DNA from: Mucor racemosus
Taxonomy: Eukaryota > Mucoromycota > Mucoromycetes > Mucorales > Mucoraceae
DNA length: 64,000 nt
Reading direction: 5' to 3'
Assembly (NCBI GenBank): GCA_027405735.1
Contig: JAPEHQ010000001.1
Location: 1,674,001 to 1,738,000, forward strand
The notes beneath the pieces were generated by a model. It saw only the letters and a list, made by a program, of their open reading frames with translations, made no database searches and was not told the DNA's origin. Of the stretch, positions 12,517-25,017 are shown one piece after another (position 1 is the first letter of the stretch; each line of letters begins with the position of its first letter). A program made the translations under genes and the position numbers.

Positions 12517-12682
12517 ATGAATACTTCTACATTTTATACTCAAGATATCTTTTCATCACCTCCTTCCACCTCTAACAATAACCAAGGTTACTTTACATCA
12601 CTTGATCAACTTGAAAATTCATTCTTTTCGAAAGACTGTCAATACTATTATCCTAGTCCAAATGAAGATTGTATAAATTATC

Positions 12683-12713
<31 letters not shown>

Positions 12714-13548
12714 GCAACAACAACAACTTTCCATGCTTATGGTTCCTCCTCTTGGTCAGTTTGAACCTTATAATTTAGCTGCTACTTCTTTAGATGTTTT
12801 TACTTCAATGATGGTACCTGATTTCTTTCAACATAAAGCTCCTGCAATTGATTTAGTAGATCAATTTATTGCTGAACATGAAGCTGCATTAAATTTCCCT
12901 GAACAGCAAACTTTACAACAACAACAACCTATTATTGAAACAAATTGGTCTCATTGGACTTACAACAACAATTCTCGGGAAACATCCCCGGAAATCTTAT
13001 CCGAAGGTTTATCTTCTTCAAAATCCACTTCTGCTTCTTCTGTTCCTCCATCATCCCCTGTGCCTGAAATGGTTGTTATTAAAAACAAAAAGACAAATAA
13101 GGTAACTAAACCATCAACACCCACAACAACATCAGCATCAACAACTCCAACTCGTCGTGGTCGTGGTAAAGGTGTCAAGAATAAGGTTGCAAATAAGAAA
13201 GCTGTTGCTGCTGCCATTGCTGCTGCTACTGCTGCCAAGGAGGCTTCCTCTTCAAAAACTCCAGTTGAAGGTGCTCTTTATGTTTGTCAACATCATGAAT
13301 GTGGTAGATCATTTACTCGTCCTTATAATCTCACATCTCATATGCGTACACATACTTCTGAACGTCCTTATGCATGCTCTCATTGTGGTAGAAGATTCGC
13401 AAGACAACATGATCGTAATAGACACGAGAAATTGCATTGGGGAATTCGCCCTTACGCTTGTCATCACTGCCACAAATCATTTGCTCGTATGGATGCATTA
13501 AATAGACATTTGCGTATGGAAAATGGCTGTACTGGTGTACACTTATAA
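12517..13548 (+). CDS. Crz1-like C2H2 zinc-finger transcription factor
   Basis: A single-exon 343-residue protein, expected to be a nuclear DNA-binding regulator. Residues about 55-70 are an unbroken glutamine run. A Ser/Thr/Pro-rich middle follows, then a basic stretch with TPTRRGRGKGVKNK (possible nuclear signal) and an Ala-rich segment. Three C-terminal fingers are visible: CQHHECGRSF..HMRTH, CSHCGRRFARQHDRNRHEKLH and CHHCHKSFARMDALNRHLRMENGC, the last ending in Cys instead of the second His. The FTRPYNL and FARQHDRNRHEKLH cores are the pattern of Crz1, the calcineurin-activated factor. PAIDLV (about residue 109) could be a PxIxIT-like calcineurin docking site; that is inference. Start ATG 12517 follows an AT-rich leader. 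Confidence 0.9.
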
Positions 13549-16500
13549 AAAAAAAAAAAACTCTTTCACTATACATATTTTGTTCATATCCCTTCCTTTC
13601 CTTTTCGTATATTTCCCTCTCATCATCATCTTTTTTTTTTTTTTTTTTCCTTTCTGTATTTTATTATTATTTTATTATATATCTATCATCATCATACTCT
13701 AAACCAAAAATCTTGTAAATAAAAAAATTAAAACTTGCTGTTTTGTTTAACAAATTAACTATCAAAAATGGGCTCAAAAACAAAAACTTTATAAAATTGT
13801 AGTACAATAACCGCAGTTTCCATTTTAAGCTTTTTGATACATCAGCCCTGACTTGGAGTTGATAATAATAATAACAACAAATTTGTCGTTTTATAATCTG
13901 TCATCTTTTCCTGATATACTTGATTTGAAGCCATATAGTATCACTCTAGATTTTATACTATTGCGATATGAAATTATCTATATATACATCAACATAGCTT
14001 TTGTACATTTTAATATGTATCCCACTATGACGTTTTTGATATACAGATTCTTTAAAAAGAAGTATGTGTTTGTGTGTTACAATTGTCAGTTACATTATGA
14101 TATACTTGTGAAATTGTGGTGGTGGCTGTGTGAAAACGTTTCCATTTTAGATCATGTTTTTTTACAAGAATAGATTTTGTTTTGACTACTAATCAACTCT
14201 TTTAGCTCTTCACACACTTCACTTTTTTGCTTTTTATCATAGACACATAAAAAAAGTGCCTTGGTGACCCAACACTTTGCTATCATTTTATAATAAAGCA
14301 ACATAATATCATTTTTTTCATTATCAGACCGTTAAAGTTATTTCCTTTAAAAATGGATACCCCGGTTAATTTTATATCATTAGATTCGAAGTTTCAACTT
14401 TTTGTTTTTTTGTTTCTAGACTATCTTATGTCTTTTGAAGCATAATCTCCTTGGCAATATGTATGCTGGTATATATGTAAAATGTACGCTCATCATCTTG
14501 GCAAATAAGCGTAATTATAGAAACACTATATTTAAAACAGCATATTATTATATTATATATCAGCAGACAAACGTTAATATTATATTTACACTATCAAACA
14601 TTTCTTTTTCTCTCACCACCTGTGTAACTGGAAAATGTATTCTCGGTAAAATACAACCAGGTACAGGAAAAAAAATATTTTTAAGTTTGATTCTACCATG
14701 ATATGGTAGTTTATTTTCAATTTCATAACCATTTAAAGGTTCCTTTACTATATAAAAGAATGTTATTTCATGAAAATGTTAAATAGAAACACATACATGT
14801 ATACACAAAACAAATAATCATGCAATGAAAGCAAACCCCATCATTTTGTTATTTTTTTGTGGTGGCTACAAAATCATATATGTCCAAATATAGATTTTAG
14901 ATTGAAAGAGTCCTTTTTGTCCGCTATCGATCATGATTTGACGCTCTGAAAACGAAAGACAACGAAAGCCATCATGAAACAAATACCTTTTCTAAATTGG
15001 TACTAAGAATATATTATATGAAACTCTTTTCAGTAGCTGTTTTTTTATTATCACGATATTGACAACAACAACATTTAACGTAATAAAAATTATTTTCATG
15101 TGTCTAAATGCAGGGTAGAATATTATTATTTTGTTCCATTAGCAACTTGTTTAGATTCATGCCAGCAACCTGATAAACGGCTGCTTAAATCAATTAGTTT
15201 GAGTGGTTGACGACGATGGTATCACAAAGTTTCCATTTTTCCATCTATTCATACATTTAATACAAGAATAAACATCATTATTAGCAGGAATATTCCCCAA
15301 AGATCAGATAATACGATACTTTAAAAGAGAGCATTTGGCTATTGGTTTTCATTGTTTCTGAACCCACTGGAAATTAGAATTTTACCGCTGCTATTATACT
15401 TCTCATTTGATCCCCCCAAAATTTTTTTGTGTAAATCAAGTTTCATTTGATTTATATGCTATTTTTATTTTCTACTAAAAGTTTATAACCTAAAAAGAAT
15501 TCTTTATCTTTTTAAGTCGACTTTATATTTCCCTGAGTCTTTTTAAGGGTGTCAAATAGCTTCATTCAATGACATGATGAATAAAAAATCTTAACTTTCA
15601 GATTTACTAGGCTTGTAGTGGCTTTTAAAAGGATTGTCATTTTTTCCTAGATTCCGTCCAATTTTGTGAAAATGGGCATCTCCGATTCTCTAATTGTCTT
15701 TTTCCAGGCTACTATCAATAACGAAACAGAAAAGAAAAAATACACCCTGGTACAACTCTTGATGCTCTATTCATTAAAATGGTTGTTATTAAATTTTTAC
15801 TGCCAAAATTTTGCGTGAAAATCCTTTAACCACAAAAACGTTTTATGTGCAAAAGTCAAATTCCTGCATATAAATTGTACATTTAAATTCACGGATCATA
15901 TAAAGCGTGTAAATATCTATGTTTTGTTCTCACACTGTTATATGTTTAAACTACGTTTTTGTTGTCAAAATTGCAAAATCCTGATTTTTGCATGTTTTGA
16001 CGACCATTCATAAGGGTTTGAAATGTTCGGAGTTCAGTCTGAATTTTCAGATTTTTACTGCTTAAATACGCTAAAAAATGAAGCTTTAGATAATTTTAGG
16101 TTTTCTAATCTATCTATACTTTAATATAATATACAGTAATAAACAAGAATTCTATTGAACGTATTGTAATTTTTGTAGCTAGTTTTCTCATAAAGATATT
16201 GACGTTTGAAATCGATGTTTTTTTAGCCCTAGAATAGCGATTTTTCTCATTATTGCATGTTTTGAGAGCTATTTTCGTTATTCCAGACATCAGGAATCAC
16301 TCTAATCAACCAGTTGATATATTTCAAATAAGTATGCAAAGTGTAACTGGATTTATTCGTAGGTAGTAGCGATTTTTTGCATTGGAAGCGTGAGGGGTTT
16401 GTTGTTTCAGGCAAATTCAAAGTATTTTTTCTGAAGCAAATAGCCCGGAAAGCAAAGAAATAAGGCTTTTAGTCATCACTGAGCATACTCAGCGTATAAT

Positions 16501-16735
16501 GGGGGTTTTTTTTTCAAGAAAAGGAGCAGAATGGATACAGAAATCAGAGTGTGTTTTTACCAAATATACTGCCACCGATTCCCGCCAAATAAATATTTGG
16601 ATCCTTATTTTAGACCGAAAAAAATACTTTTATGAATATACTGCTATGAAGAACTTTTTTTTATTAAAAAAGCGGAGAAATATACGTTTGAAGGTTCTAA
16701 TAAACAGACAAGATGTCAAAAATATCAAGTATGAT
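13549..16735. other. Intergenic region
   Basis: About 3.2 kb without a supportable gene. A T-rich tract after the zinc-finger stop is probably its 3' untranslated region. Bases about 15780-16080 resemble repeat R2 at moderate similarity (landmarks tgaaaatcctttaa and the region near 15950-16060). The open frame at 16499-16861 runs antisense over the 3' exons of the HP1-like gene and is not accepted. Confidence 0.6.
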
Positions 16736-18058
16736 CTATTGCTGCTTTACCATCTTTACAAAGCGGTCAATAACCTACAAATAATCAAAGCTGTTAAAAA
16801 GCAGGTTACACAAGAATCATTTCAAATAACTTACGAGATCAGGCCTCTTTTCTCTTACTAAATTCAATGGATGCATAGACTTGACACCGTCCTTCCTATT
16901 TAACAATGAAGCAAAAACGCGTTTAAAAGAATTGTTTGACGCGGTATTAGTCTTTTTTAGACTTACCATCTGACGAGACAATAGAGATCAGACTGATCAA
17001 TTTCTTTTCCGATATATTCTACACGCTCAGTTTGAGTTTCCCAGTCCAAAGGAGGATCAATTGCATATTTCTCATCGAAAATAACCTCTTCATCATCCTG
17101 AACTTCTTCAATATCAACTACAGCCTTTTTGTTTTTAGGAGGTGGAGACATGCTTTCTATTGAAGAATCATCATCGAATCCTAATTCTTCTCTCTTTCTC
17201 TTCTTTTCGTGTTGTTTTAAAAAGTAATCTTCTTGTTGTTGTTTATTAATGTTTGCCAATGTTTTAGCCGCTGATTTATTTGATGGTGTAGTTTCTGTGT
17301 CCATTTCACCATCTGATAGCGAGATTGATTGTTCTAATGTACGAGTAGGAGTTACATAAGCTTCATCATCGGAGCTGTCAATTTCCATTGTCTCAACAGG
17401 TAAATCATCCTCCATATCATCATCTTCATTAGCGGCAGTGGCAATAACTTGTGGTAATCTAGGGGGTTGAGCCACTTCCTTTTCCTTTCCTTTGCCTTTA
17501 TGTACACCAAAGATACTATCTAAAGTTGATTGCTGTTTAGCATTTTTAATAGCAGTAGCAATAACAGAAGACGCCTCAGATTTAGTTGTAGTAGAGTTGG
17601 AGGTAGATACAGGAGGAGACATAGAGTCAGCAGAAATAACAGTGGGTATTTGCTGTTCAACCACAGGCGATGCTGTTAATTTAATAGGATTTTTACGACT
17701 ATTGTTGATTCTTTCAAATTGACGTCTATCCTTGGATGTTGATGGCATGGCACTCCAGTATTTTTCAATCAGATCAACAGCAAATCTAATTTTATTTAAA
17801 ACGATAAATATGATTTTACTAATAAAATGCATGCTTTGTACTTACACATTGCCTTCCTTTTCCCAGGTATTATCATCTGTAGGGTAATTCAACCATTTGA
17901 TAAAATATAAAACCTCCTTTTTTTTATATATTTTGAAAGGAAATGAGTCTTCAAATACATTCAAAACACAAAGCTAAATTTACCTTGTTCTTTTTAGTAA
18001 ATTTGTGAGCTTGGATCTCCTCGACCTCAAAGACTTCTTCTTCTGATGAATCAACCAT
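16736..18058 (-). CDS. HP1-like chromodomain/chromoshadow heterochromatin protein
   Basis: Five exons joined by frame: 17984-18058, 17846-17916, 16967-17785, 16835-16895 and 16736-16774 (354 residues). Residues about 8-55 form a chromodomain (FEVEEIQ..YFIKW..NTWE..DLIEKYW) with candidate methyl-lysine cage residues Phe, Trp and Tyr. A long Ser/acidic linker follows with a lysine patch (KKRKREE). The C-terminus (DWETQTERVEYIG..LYCLVRWKDG..SMHPLNLV..RPDLVIDRF) is a chromoshadow domain, the dimerisation module of HP1/Swi6 proteins. The expected role is H3K9-methyl binding and heterochromatin silencing. The last two exons, missed by simple frame analysis, complete the shadow domain. The linker is longer than in animal HP1. 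Confidence 0.88.
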
Positions 18059-18522
18059 AATTGCAAATATTAGTTTTTTGTGTAGATTAGAAAAAGAGAA
18101 AAAGAAAACTTTTTTGCCATCACACACGGAACTGTTAAAAGTTCTATACGCGTCTCAACTTTTTTGTCGTTTTTTTTTTTTTTTTTTTTTTTTTTGTATC
18201 CCCTCCCAACCCCCTAGGAGAAAGAATACAAATCAAACCAACGACGAATAAAATAAAGACCCGCATTTACAAGATAATGATTTTCCAATTATAGTTTCAA
18301 TAGTATACCTAGTAAATATGCCATTCTAGCAATTTAATGTATATTTTTCATCATTGAAAATGACAGGTTCTACAAGACAAAACTATGAAACCATACAATA
18401 TGGAATTGCCCTGAAAAATCAACACAAAACAAGCCACCAAATCTGACTAACTGCATAATAATGGGAAATATGAATATCAACTACATTTTTTTGCTTTTTC
18501 AATTTATTGCACATTTATTGAA
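18059..18522. promoter_or_regulatory. Divergent promoter region with T26 tract
   Basis: This 464-bp spacer lies between two divergent starts (HP1-like on the minus strand, phosphatase on the plus strand), so it should hold both promoters. A run of 26 T covers 18170-18195. Poly(dA:dT) tracts commonly exclude nucleosomes in fungal promoters; applying that here is inference. No factor site is recognised. Confidence 0.5.
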
Positions 18523-19460
18523 ATGCAAAGATTACACCCCGAGCAGCAGAATTCGTCTCTAGGCATTAGTAAAGCCTTACAAGAAGAAGTGCGTATGATG
18601 GAAGATGCAGAAAATAGCAATATTGGACCAATTGTAAAGAAATCGTTAACTGATTCCATGTTTAAAGTACCCACAAAGGAAGCAAACTTTTATATCTGGG
18701 TGAGATTTTATATCTCGTTATATTACAACAAGGTATGTCACAGTTTTGTTTGTTATATATATATATATATATATATATGTATTCTTAAATTAAACACATG
18801 AAAAAGTTGGCTGTCAATTGCTTTAGTTGCCTCACAGGATGGGAATGGTATAACAGGATAGACAATTATATAATATTAGGCGCATTACCAACGCCCACAC
18901 AAATCAAGAAATTACATGCTCAAGAAAAAGTAGAAACCATTGTCAATTTATGCAAGGAATTTCCTGGATATGAAAAACTGTATAAAGATCTTGATATCTT
19001 ACAAATTCGATTAGAAACACCAGATTTCTCAATACCATCTATTGATTTGATTCATCAAGGAATATGTGAAATTATTAAGCGAAAACAAGATAAACCCAAA
19101 AGCACCGTTTACCTTCATTGCAAAGGTAAAACAATATAAATGCATATATACTATTATATATTTAATATTTTATTTTATCGTACAAAGCTGGTAGAGGAAG
19201 AAGTGCTGCAATTGCAATTTGTTATTTGCTCAGAACATATAATTTAAATCTAAATGAATGTCAAAATCTACTTCTTGAAAAGCGAACGCAGGTAAAACTT
19301 TTAATAAAATGAATTAAATATTTAAAAGAAACTGAAACAACTCTTAAAAAAGGTGGATAAGGATCTAGTTCAATCAGATGAAATTCGGTTATACTATAAG
19401 GATTTATTATCAGATATTGAAGCAGGCAGATACTCAAGAGAACAACAACCCCTCAATTGA
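18523..19460 (+). CDS. PTPMT1-like dual-specificity phosphatase
   Basis: Four exons: 18523-18732, 18807-19125, 19188-19291 and 19353-19460 (246 residues). The catalytic loop HCKAGRGRS fits the HCxxGxxRS signature and is assembled across the second intron. The FYISLYYNK..GWEWYNRIDNYIILGALP block and the late EKRTQVDKD block match the layout of PTPMT1, the mitochondrial phosphatidylglycerophosphate phosphatase of cardiolipin synthesis; the family is established, the substrate here is inferred. The first intron, placed by frame and homology, ends in AAAAAG, a weak acceptor; the usual-looking CACAG downstream gives a stop within a few codons. The N-terminal 60 residues are not recognised and a clear targeting peptide is not obvious. 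Confidence 0.83.
18756..18778. repeat. (AT)n microsatellite in intron
   Basis: An alternating AT run inside the first intron of the PTPMT1-like gene, between its donor at 18733 and acceptor at 18806. It is probably length-variable between strains. Confidence 0.8.
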
Positions 19461-19861
19461 TCCCCCCCACCCCCTCCCCTATAATAAGCTTCTACACACT
19501 TGAAATTCAGGCGTCTGTTATTTTTTTTTGAACAAAACAGAAATAAAACTTAGACAAAGTAGAGATAAAAATTTATATGAAACGAGAATGAGATTTTAGA
19601 TCAAGTCAGTGTCAAATTCATATAAATATGTATTATCACTATTCAACTGAAAACTAATTTCATTTTCTTCAAATCTCCTTTCTCACTTTATTTTCATTAC
19701 ATCCAAACTTTATCCCAAATTTTACTTATTTTGTCTGAATTTAAAGTCGAAATACTGTAAGCCTCATATTCGGACACTCAATGGCATTAATTAAAATGAA
19801 TAAAAACCAATTAGGGAGGGATGTTATGTAGTAGTTTTGTTTCTTTTCTCTCATTCAAAAA

Positions 19862-22360
19862 ATGTCTAATAAACTAAATCTATCAAGTATAGATTCACTT
19901 GACAATGAAAATACTTATTCAGAAACTGCTCAAGATTGGAATACCACTATAAAACATTCAGGTCAATGGTTCAAAGACTCACACGGTAGAACATTGCTTA
20001 TGAGAGGTATCAATGTTTGCGGTTCCTCAAAATTACCAACAAAGCCTTATCCTGGTTCAACACATCTTTACGATGATAATTTATTTTGGGATCATAAAAA
20101 TGTTAGTTTTGTGGGAAGGCCTTTTCCCTTGGAAGAAGCGGATGAACATTTTAGTAGACTTAGAGCTTGGGGTTTAACACTTGTCAGATTATTGGTTCCT
20201 TGGGAAAGTCTTGAGCATTCAGGTCCTGGCATTTATGATGAAGAATACATTGACTATTTAAGAAAACTGATTGATCTGATGCCTAAATATGGGTTGAAGT
20301 GTGTAATTGATCCACATCAAGATACTGTAAGTATTAAATTTAAAAGAAATTTCAATTTTATCAATACATTTCTGATAGTGGTCAAGATTTTCTGGTGGTT
20401 CCGGTGCCCCTGGATGGACATTTGAAGCTGCTGGTATGAATATCAAGAATTTTAAAGAAACCGGTGCTGCTTATGTGCATAATACAAATGCTGTTCCTGG
20501 AGACCCACTTCCTATGGTAAGCTATATAAATTTAGGTTTCAACTTGTAGATATTTAACTATTTAACAATTAGGTTTGGCCTACTAATTATACCAAATTAG
20601 CGTCATGTACAATGTTTACCCTGTTTTTTGCTGGAGATACATTTGCTCCAAATCGACAATATCAAGGAAAATCAATTCAACAATTTTTAAATGATTGTTT
20701 TATCAATACTTTTCATCATTTAGCTCAAAGACTTGTTGATCTGGATGCTGTGTTAGGTTTTGAATTTATGAATGAACCTCATCCAGGTTATATTGGGTTA
20801 GATCATTTGAATGAATTTGATCCTATTGTAAATCTTATTTTCGGTGATTCCCCAACTCCATTGCAAAGTTTTGCCTTGGGTGATCGTATCCCACAAAATG
20901 TTGGTGTTTATATCAAATCATGGCCATTCCCGACAAAAAAGTCGCATGACCGAATCATTAACCCAAATCGCGTTTCTGCATGGTTAGGGGAATGTGTATG
21001 GAAAGAACATGGTGTTTGGAAGTCTGATGAGACAACTGGTGATCCTGTATTGATAGACTCTCATTACTTTTCAAAGAACCCAGCTACTGGTAAAAAGATA
21101 TCTTTTTATGATGACTTTTATGTACCTCTTGTCAATAGATATGTAAAATCAATTCAAAGTGTAAAGCAAGATTGGTATTGTTTAGTAGAGCCGTTAGCAA
21201 ATGAAGTATGATAATGACAATGGAATGTTAATTCAAGTATTCACAAGTTTGTTTCGTCCTTGTAGAGAGCCCCTGTATATAAAGAAACTGATCATCACCA
21301 TAATGTGATATTCTCCCCTCATTGGTATGATCTCAATTGCGTATTTTACAAGAAATTCAATGGAAAAATAACTCATGATGTCCAATCCCTTCAACGGGTA
21401 CAGTACTCACATCATTTGCTTTTTAACAATATGATTGCTTATTATAATTACTCACATAGGGAGGTAATGTACTTAGTGCAACTTATTTTGGTAGAAATGG
21501 AGCCAAAAAAAATTATCGTGGCCAAATCAAAAATATCAAGCAGGATGGATTGCGAGATATGGGTGATAAACCTTGTATTCTTGGTGAAGTAGGCATTCCA
21601 ATGGATTTGAATAACAAGATTGCTTTTGCAGATGATAATTATTCGAAGCATGTTCACTTTTTGGATGCTGTTATTTATGCTTTGGAGACTAATCTCATCA
21701 ACTTTACGTAAGCGGTATATCATTTTTATTGGAAACATAGTATTGATTTTTGTACTTGTACATAGTTTATGGAATTATGATGTTTGCAATGACCATGAAT
21801 ATGGAGATCATTGGAATGGCGAGAATTTCTCTATTTATTCTGTTAAAAAGGCAAAAGAAGATTATTTAGAACATGATGATGGCAATAGTAAATTATCCAA
21901 GAAACACTTGTATGATGGAGGAAGAGTTTTAGAAGCAGTTTTGGTAAGATAATCACAAAATTGAATTGAAATTGACATGAAACCTCAATATATAAAATAG
22001 CGTCCCTATGCCTCCAAAGTTGCTGGTACTCCCATTTCCTCGGAATTTGATCTGGATGCTTTAAATTATACCTTTTCTTTTATACCTTTTACATCTGATG
22101 AAACCACCAAATTGCAAGAAGAAGGTTATTCCGTATCTGACAAGTTTGCTAGTGTAACTGAAATTTTTGTTCCTTATTTCCATTTCGGTGGAAAGCCTCT
22201 TAACATTCAAACAAATGTCGGCGAATGCGATTACGATGAAGAGAAGCAAACTCTTTACCATCACTATAATCGCAAAGAGGAATCTATTGACTCTGTTACT
22301 ATCTCTATTGGTGTAGTAAATAACGAAGTAAAGTCTGGGTCTCCATGCATGATTATGTAA
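19862..22360 (+). CDS. GH5 sterylglucosidase / glucocerebrosidase-like enzyme
   Basis: Seven exons: 19862-20326, 20379-20516, 20573-21205, 21266-21397, 21460-21707, 21766-21943 and 22001-22360; 717 residues with all phases consistent. The fold is a GH5 (beta/alpha) barrel: MRGINVCGSSKLP near residue 45, CVIDPHQDTWSRFSGGSGAPGW, the acid/base Glu in GFEFMNEPHPGYIG, FSPHWYD, the nucleophile Glu in CILGEVGIPMD, and LWNYD. A C-terminal beta domain (residues about 600-717) carries YFHFGGKPL. This matches the fungal EGCrP2/Egh1 group (GH5_12), which hydrolyses ergosteryl beta-glucoside and some glucosylceramides in the cytosol or vacuole. No signal peptide is seen. The choice between steryl and ceramide substrate is not settled by sequence. 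Confidence 0.92.
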
Positions 22361-22609
22361 ATTCTCTGATCTTTTTAAAACTGAATCTAATAAAACATTT
22401 TTCATGAAAATGTCCAATTGATCGATTTCACTAATGTCTAGGATTAGAGCTAATAGCTTTCTTACAATAACATAATAACAAATGGATATTTCACTGGCAT
22501 GTGAATTCTTAATGCAATAAAAAATTTCAAGTTTAAATCCTAATACTGTGCACAATTACTCAGTCAGTATGCATGTAAACTATGATAGTCCTTGTCTAAG
22601 GCGAGCCCT

Positions 22610-23910
22610 TATTTTTTTTATTTGACGAGCAGCATGTAACATTCACTGCTACTTCTTAAAACTGGGTCCGATTTTTCATCCCTGCTCTATTTTTTTTTTC
22701 ACTAAACAATATCAAGAAAAAATTATATGCCAATGTACCTGAGATGTTCAACTTTAATCCAAAAATAAGTATCCGGAAATATCCTATTTTTTGCAGTTCG
22801 TATTAATTTTTCAATGCTAATGTTTCAGATTTTTACACGTATTTCACTAGTAGAAATTGAAAACTTTGAGGCTTCATATCTCTAGAAAAAATTAAGCTAT
22901 GCTAACACTTTCTAATAATAAAACTTACTTGTTTTAACGCGCTCTATAACTCATTTCAGTATGAAAAAATTCTGAGCACTTTTATTTTTTTTTCATTTTT
23001 TTGGCACTTTTGTAGCAGATTTCAAAATATTCGTTATATTGATTAGCATTTTTTTTATATTCATGTCATCAACCTTGTTTAGCTCTCTCTGGCCCAATTT
23101 AGTTTTTTTCAAAATATTGATTTTTCGTGGAGATATCCTTAAAAATACGTACGAAAAGATACCTTCGTTTCTAGCTTCAATTTTTCCCCTTGTATACCCT
23201 CATCCCAAATTCTGAATTCGAAAAAAATTAGACAAAAATCTCGCTTTCTCTACGAAAAATGCAGCTAAAGGATTCAGCAGTAGCTCGATCAATAGATAAT
23301 TTTGTTCTGCATTATTTCTGTTATTTAAATTTAAAATATGCTTATAAAAATTGTTCTGTATCTTCAAAAAACCTTCAAAATTTCAATTGCATTTTGCGCA
23401 CAATTTAATGTGGAATATATATCTAATTTTTATTTAGATAGATGCAGAATCCAAAACTATACAAAAATATTTAACACGCTAGGTTGACTTACTTTGTAGT
23501 TCATGAACATTTAAGCAATTTTGTTTTTTGAATCATTTTTCGTTTGTTCTTTCAAACCAATTTTGGAACCCAGTTACTATAGGGCTCAAGCTGTAATAAG
23601 AACTATTATTTTGACTATCTCGACGGAAAATCAATATTTTTTGCTGCAACAAAAAATACAGAGTAGCTTAGAGTTGGATCAATCTTATGGATACAAAAAA
23701 TTACACTTCAATTTAGGTGTTCAATTCTTAAAAATCAATTTCAGGTTAATTTTGGTCAATTTTGTTGGTCAACGTCTGTCCAGTGCGCTTATACTCTGGT
23801 ATTAATATTTCTATTTTCCGAGATATATCAATAGCTTATGGAGTAGAGATGCATATTATTTTAAGATTTTACGCGATTTAATTCAATATTGGGCGAAAAA
23901 ATTCGGAAAC
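22610..23910 (-). repeat. Dispersed repeat R1, copy 2 (reverse)
   Basis: Reverse complement of the 5940-7330 repeat. Landmarks are gaggcttcatatctctag near 22869, atattgatttttcgtggaga near 23114, and ctcgacggaaaatcaatatt near 23618. It ends against LTR H at its right edge. No coding frame is shared with the other copies. Confidence 0.75.
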
Positions 23911-23926
23911 AATTTAAAAACCATTT

Positions 23927-24153
23927 TGTTATGTCAATACTCATCCTATGTCTCACATCCAAGGTCACAGTCTATAATTAGTGTTACAGTAAATCAATGT
24001 GGATCATTGACTTACATCATATTATTAGATAGTAAAACCCTAGTAATAGTTATAATTAATGTATATAAATACATCCTTTGGATGTATGATGTATTGTTAA
24101 TAAAAGTGTAATATTCTGGCAAGATTATTTATATAGACTCTTTTGACATTTCA
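23927..24153 (+). mobile_element. Solo LTR H, 227 bp, TSD CATTT
   Basis: The element starts TGTTATGTCA and ends TTGACATTTCA, with target duplications CATTT at 23922-23926 and 24154-24158. A sister copy in opposite orientation lies at 24495-24738. Both carry the near-palindrome ATACATCC..GGATGTAT after a TATATAAATA box-like stretch, a plausible LTR promoter; that role is inference. Confidence 0.88.
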
Positions 24154-24197
24154 CATTTGAAATCATCTGAAACCTGTCGTATATTTTCGGTTCTGAT

Positions 24198-24267
24198 TAA
24201 GGATGCTGTCGAGCCCAGCTTCTACTGTTAAATTTGGCTGGCAAAACTCGGCTCTACACCAATGCTA
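24198..24267. mobile_element. hAT-like miniature element, copy 1 (70 bp)
   Basis: The 70-bp insertion starts TAAGGATGCTGTCGAGCC and ends GCTCTACACCAATGCTA, with imperfect inverted ends. Flanks are the 8-bp near-duplicates GTTCTGAT (24190-24197) and TTTCTGAT (24268-24275). It interrupts the start of LTR G. An 8-bp target duplication and short TIRs point to a hAT-type non-autonomous element; the class is inferred. Confidence 0.78.
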
Positions 24268-24494
24268 TTTCTGATAAATAATACTTAAAAGAGGATACAA
24301 TTAAAAAAGAATTAGTAATAAATCAATTCTTCAACAACTGTATAATAAAAACAAGGTATCGTTTTTTAATGATCTTTAATTTTGGACTAACAACAAAAGT
24401 GGATAATATACTTTTAGATATTATCTTGTTATTATAAATTAGTGATCACTGGATTGATGAAGGTTGGTGTCCTTATTTGTAAATTAGTTATTTA

Positions 24495-24738
24495 TGAAAT
24501 GTCAAAACGGTCTTAAGAAATAATCTTGCCAAAATATTACCTTTTTATTAACAATACATCCAGAGGATGTATTTATATACTTTTCATTATAACTATTACA
24601 CAGAATTACTATCTAAGAACATTACACCAATTTACTAAGACGCATGTGAATCAACGTGTACACCTGTTGATTTACTATAATACCGAATATTGACTGCGAC
24701 CTTGAATGTGCGACCTAGGATATGATATTGACATAACA
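24495..24738 (-). mobile_element. Solo LTR H', 244 bp, TSD ATTTA
   Basis: The reverse-oriented sister of LTR H, starting TGAAATGTCA and ending GACATAACA on the plus strand. Target duplications ATTTA are intact at 24490-24494 and 24739-24743. It is inserted inside composite LTR G. With LTR H it forms an inverted repeat about 340 bp apart. Confidence 0.88.
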
Positions 24739-25017
24739 ATTTATTAGAAATAAAGAAACGTAAAGGGTGTGTAACAAGACAGATAAATCTATTAGGGGTC
24801 ATGTAATGATTTTCTTGTAGTATTTATATAACATTACGGACGACCTGTGCTGCACAAGATGATTCCGTTGTATCCAGATGGGCTGCACACTGTATCCTGC
24901 TAGGAGTTTCTTATATCTGATATCAAGACTTTGTACTTCGATGTAGTATGTCGTAGTCAATAGATTGAAAGATGTATTGAGACTGTAGAAGAAGGTGATA
25001 ACATATGGTACTTGGTG

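Noticed and set aside
16499..16861. 120-codon frame on the plus strand
   Set aside because: It lies antisense over the last exons of the HP1-like gene, whose frame, splice sites and domain homology are all consistent.
22061..22555. 164-codon minus-strand frame
   Set aside because: It is antisense to the last exon of the GH5 gene and lacks motifs.
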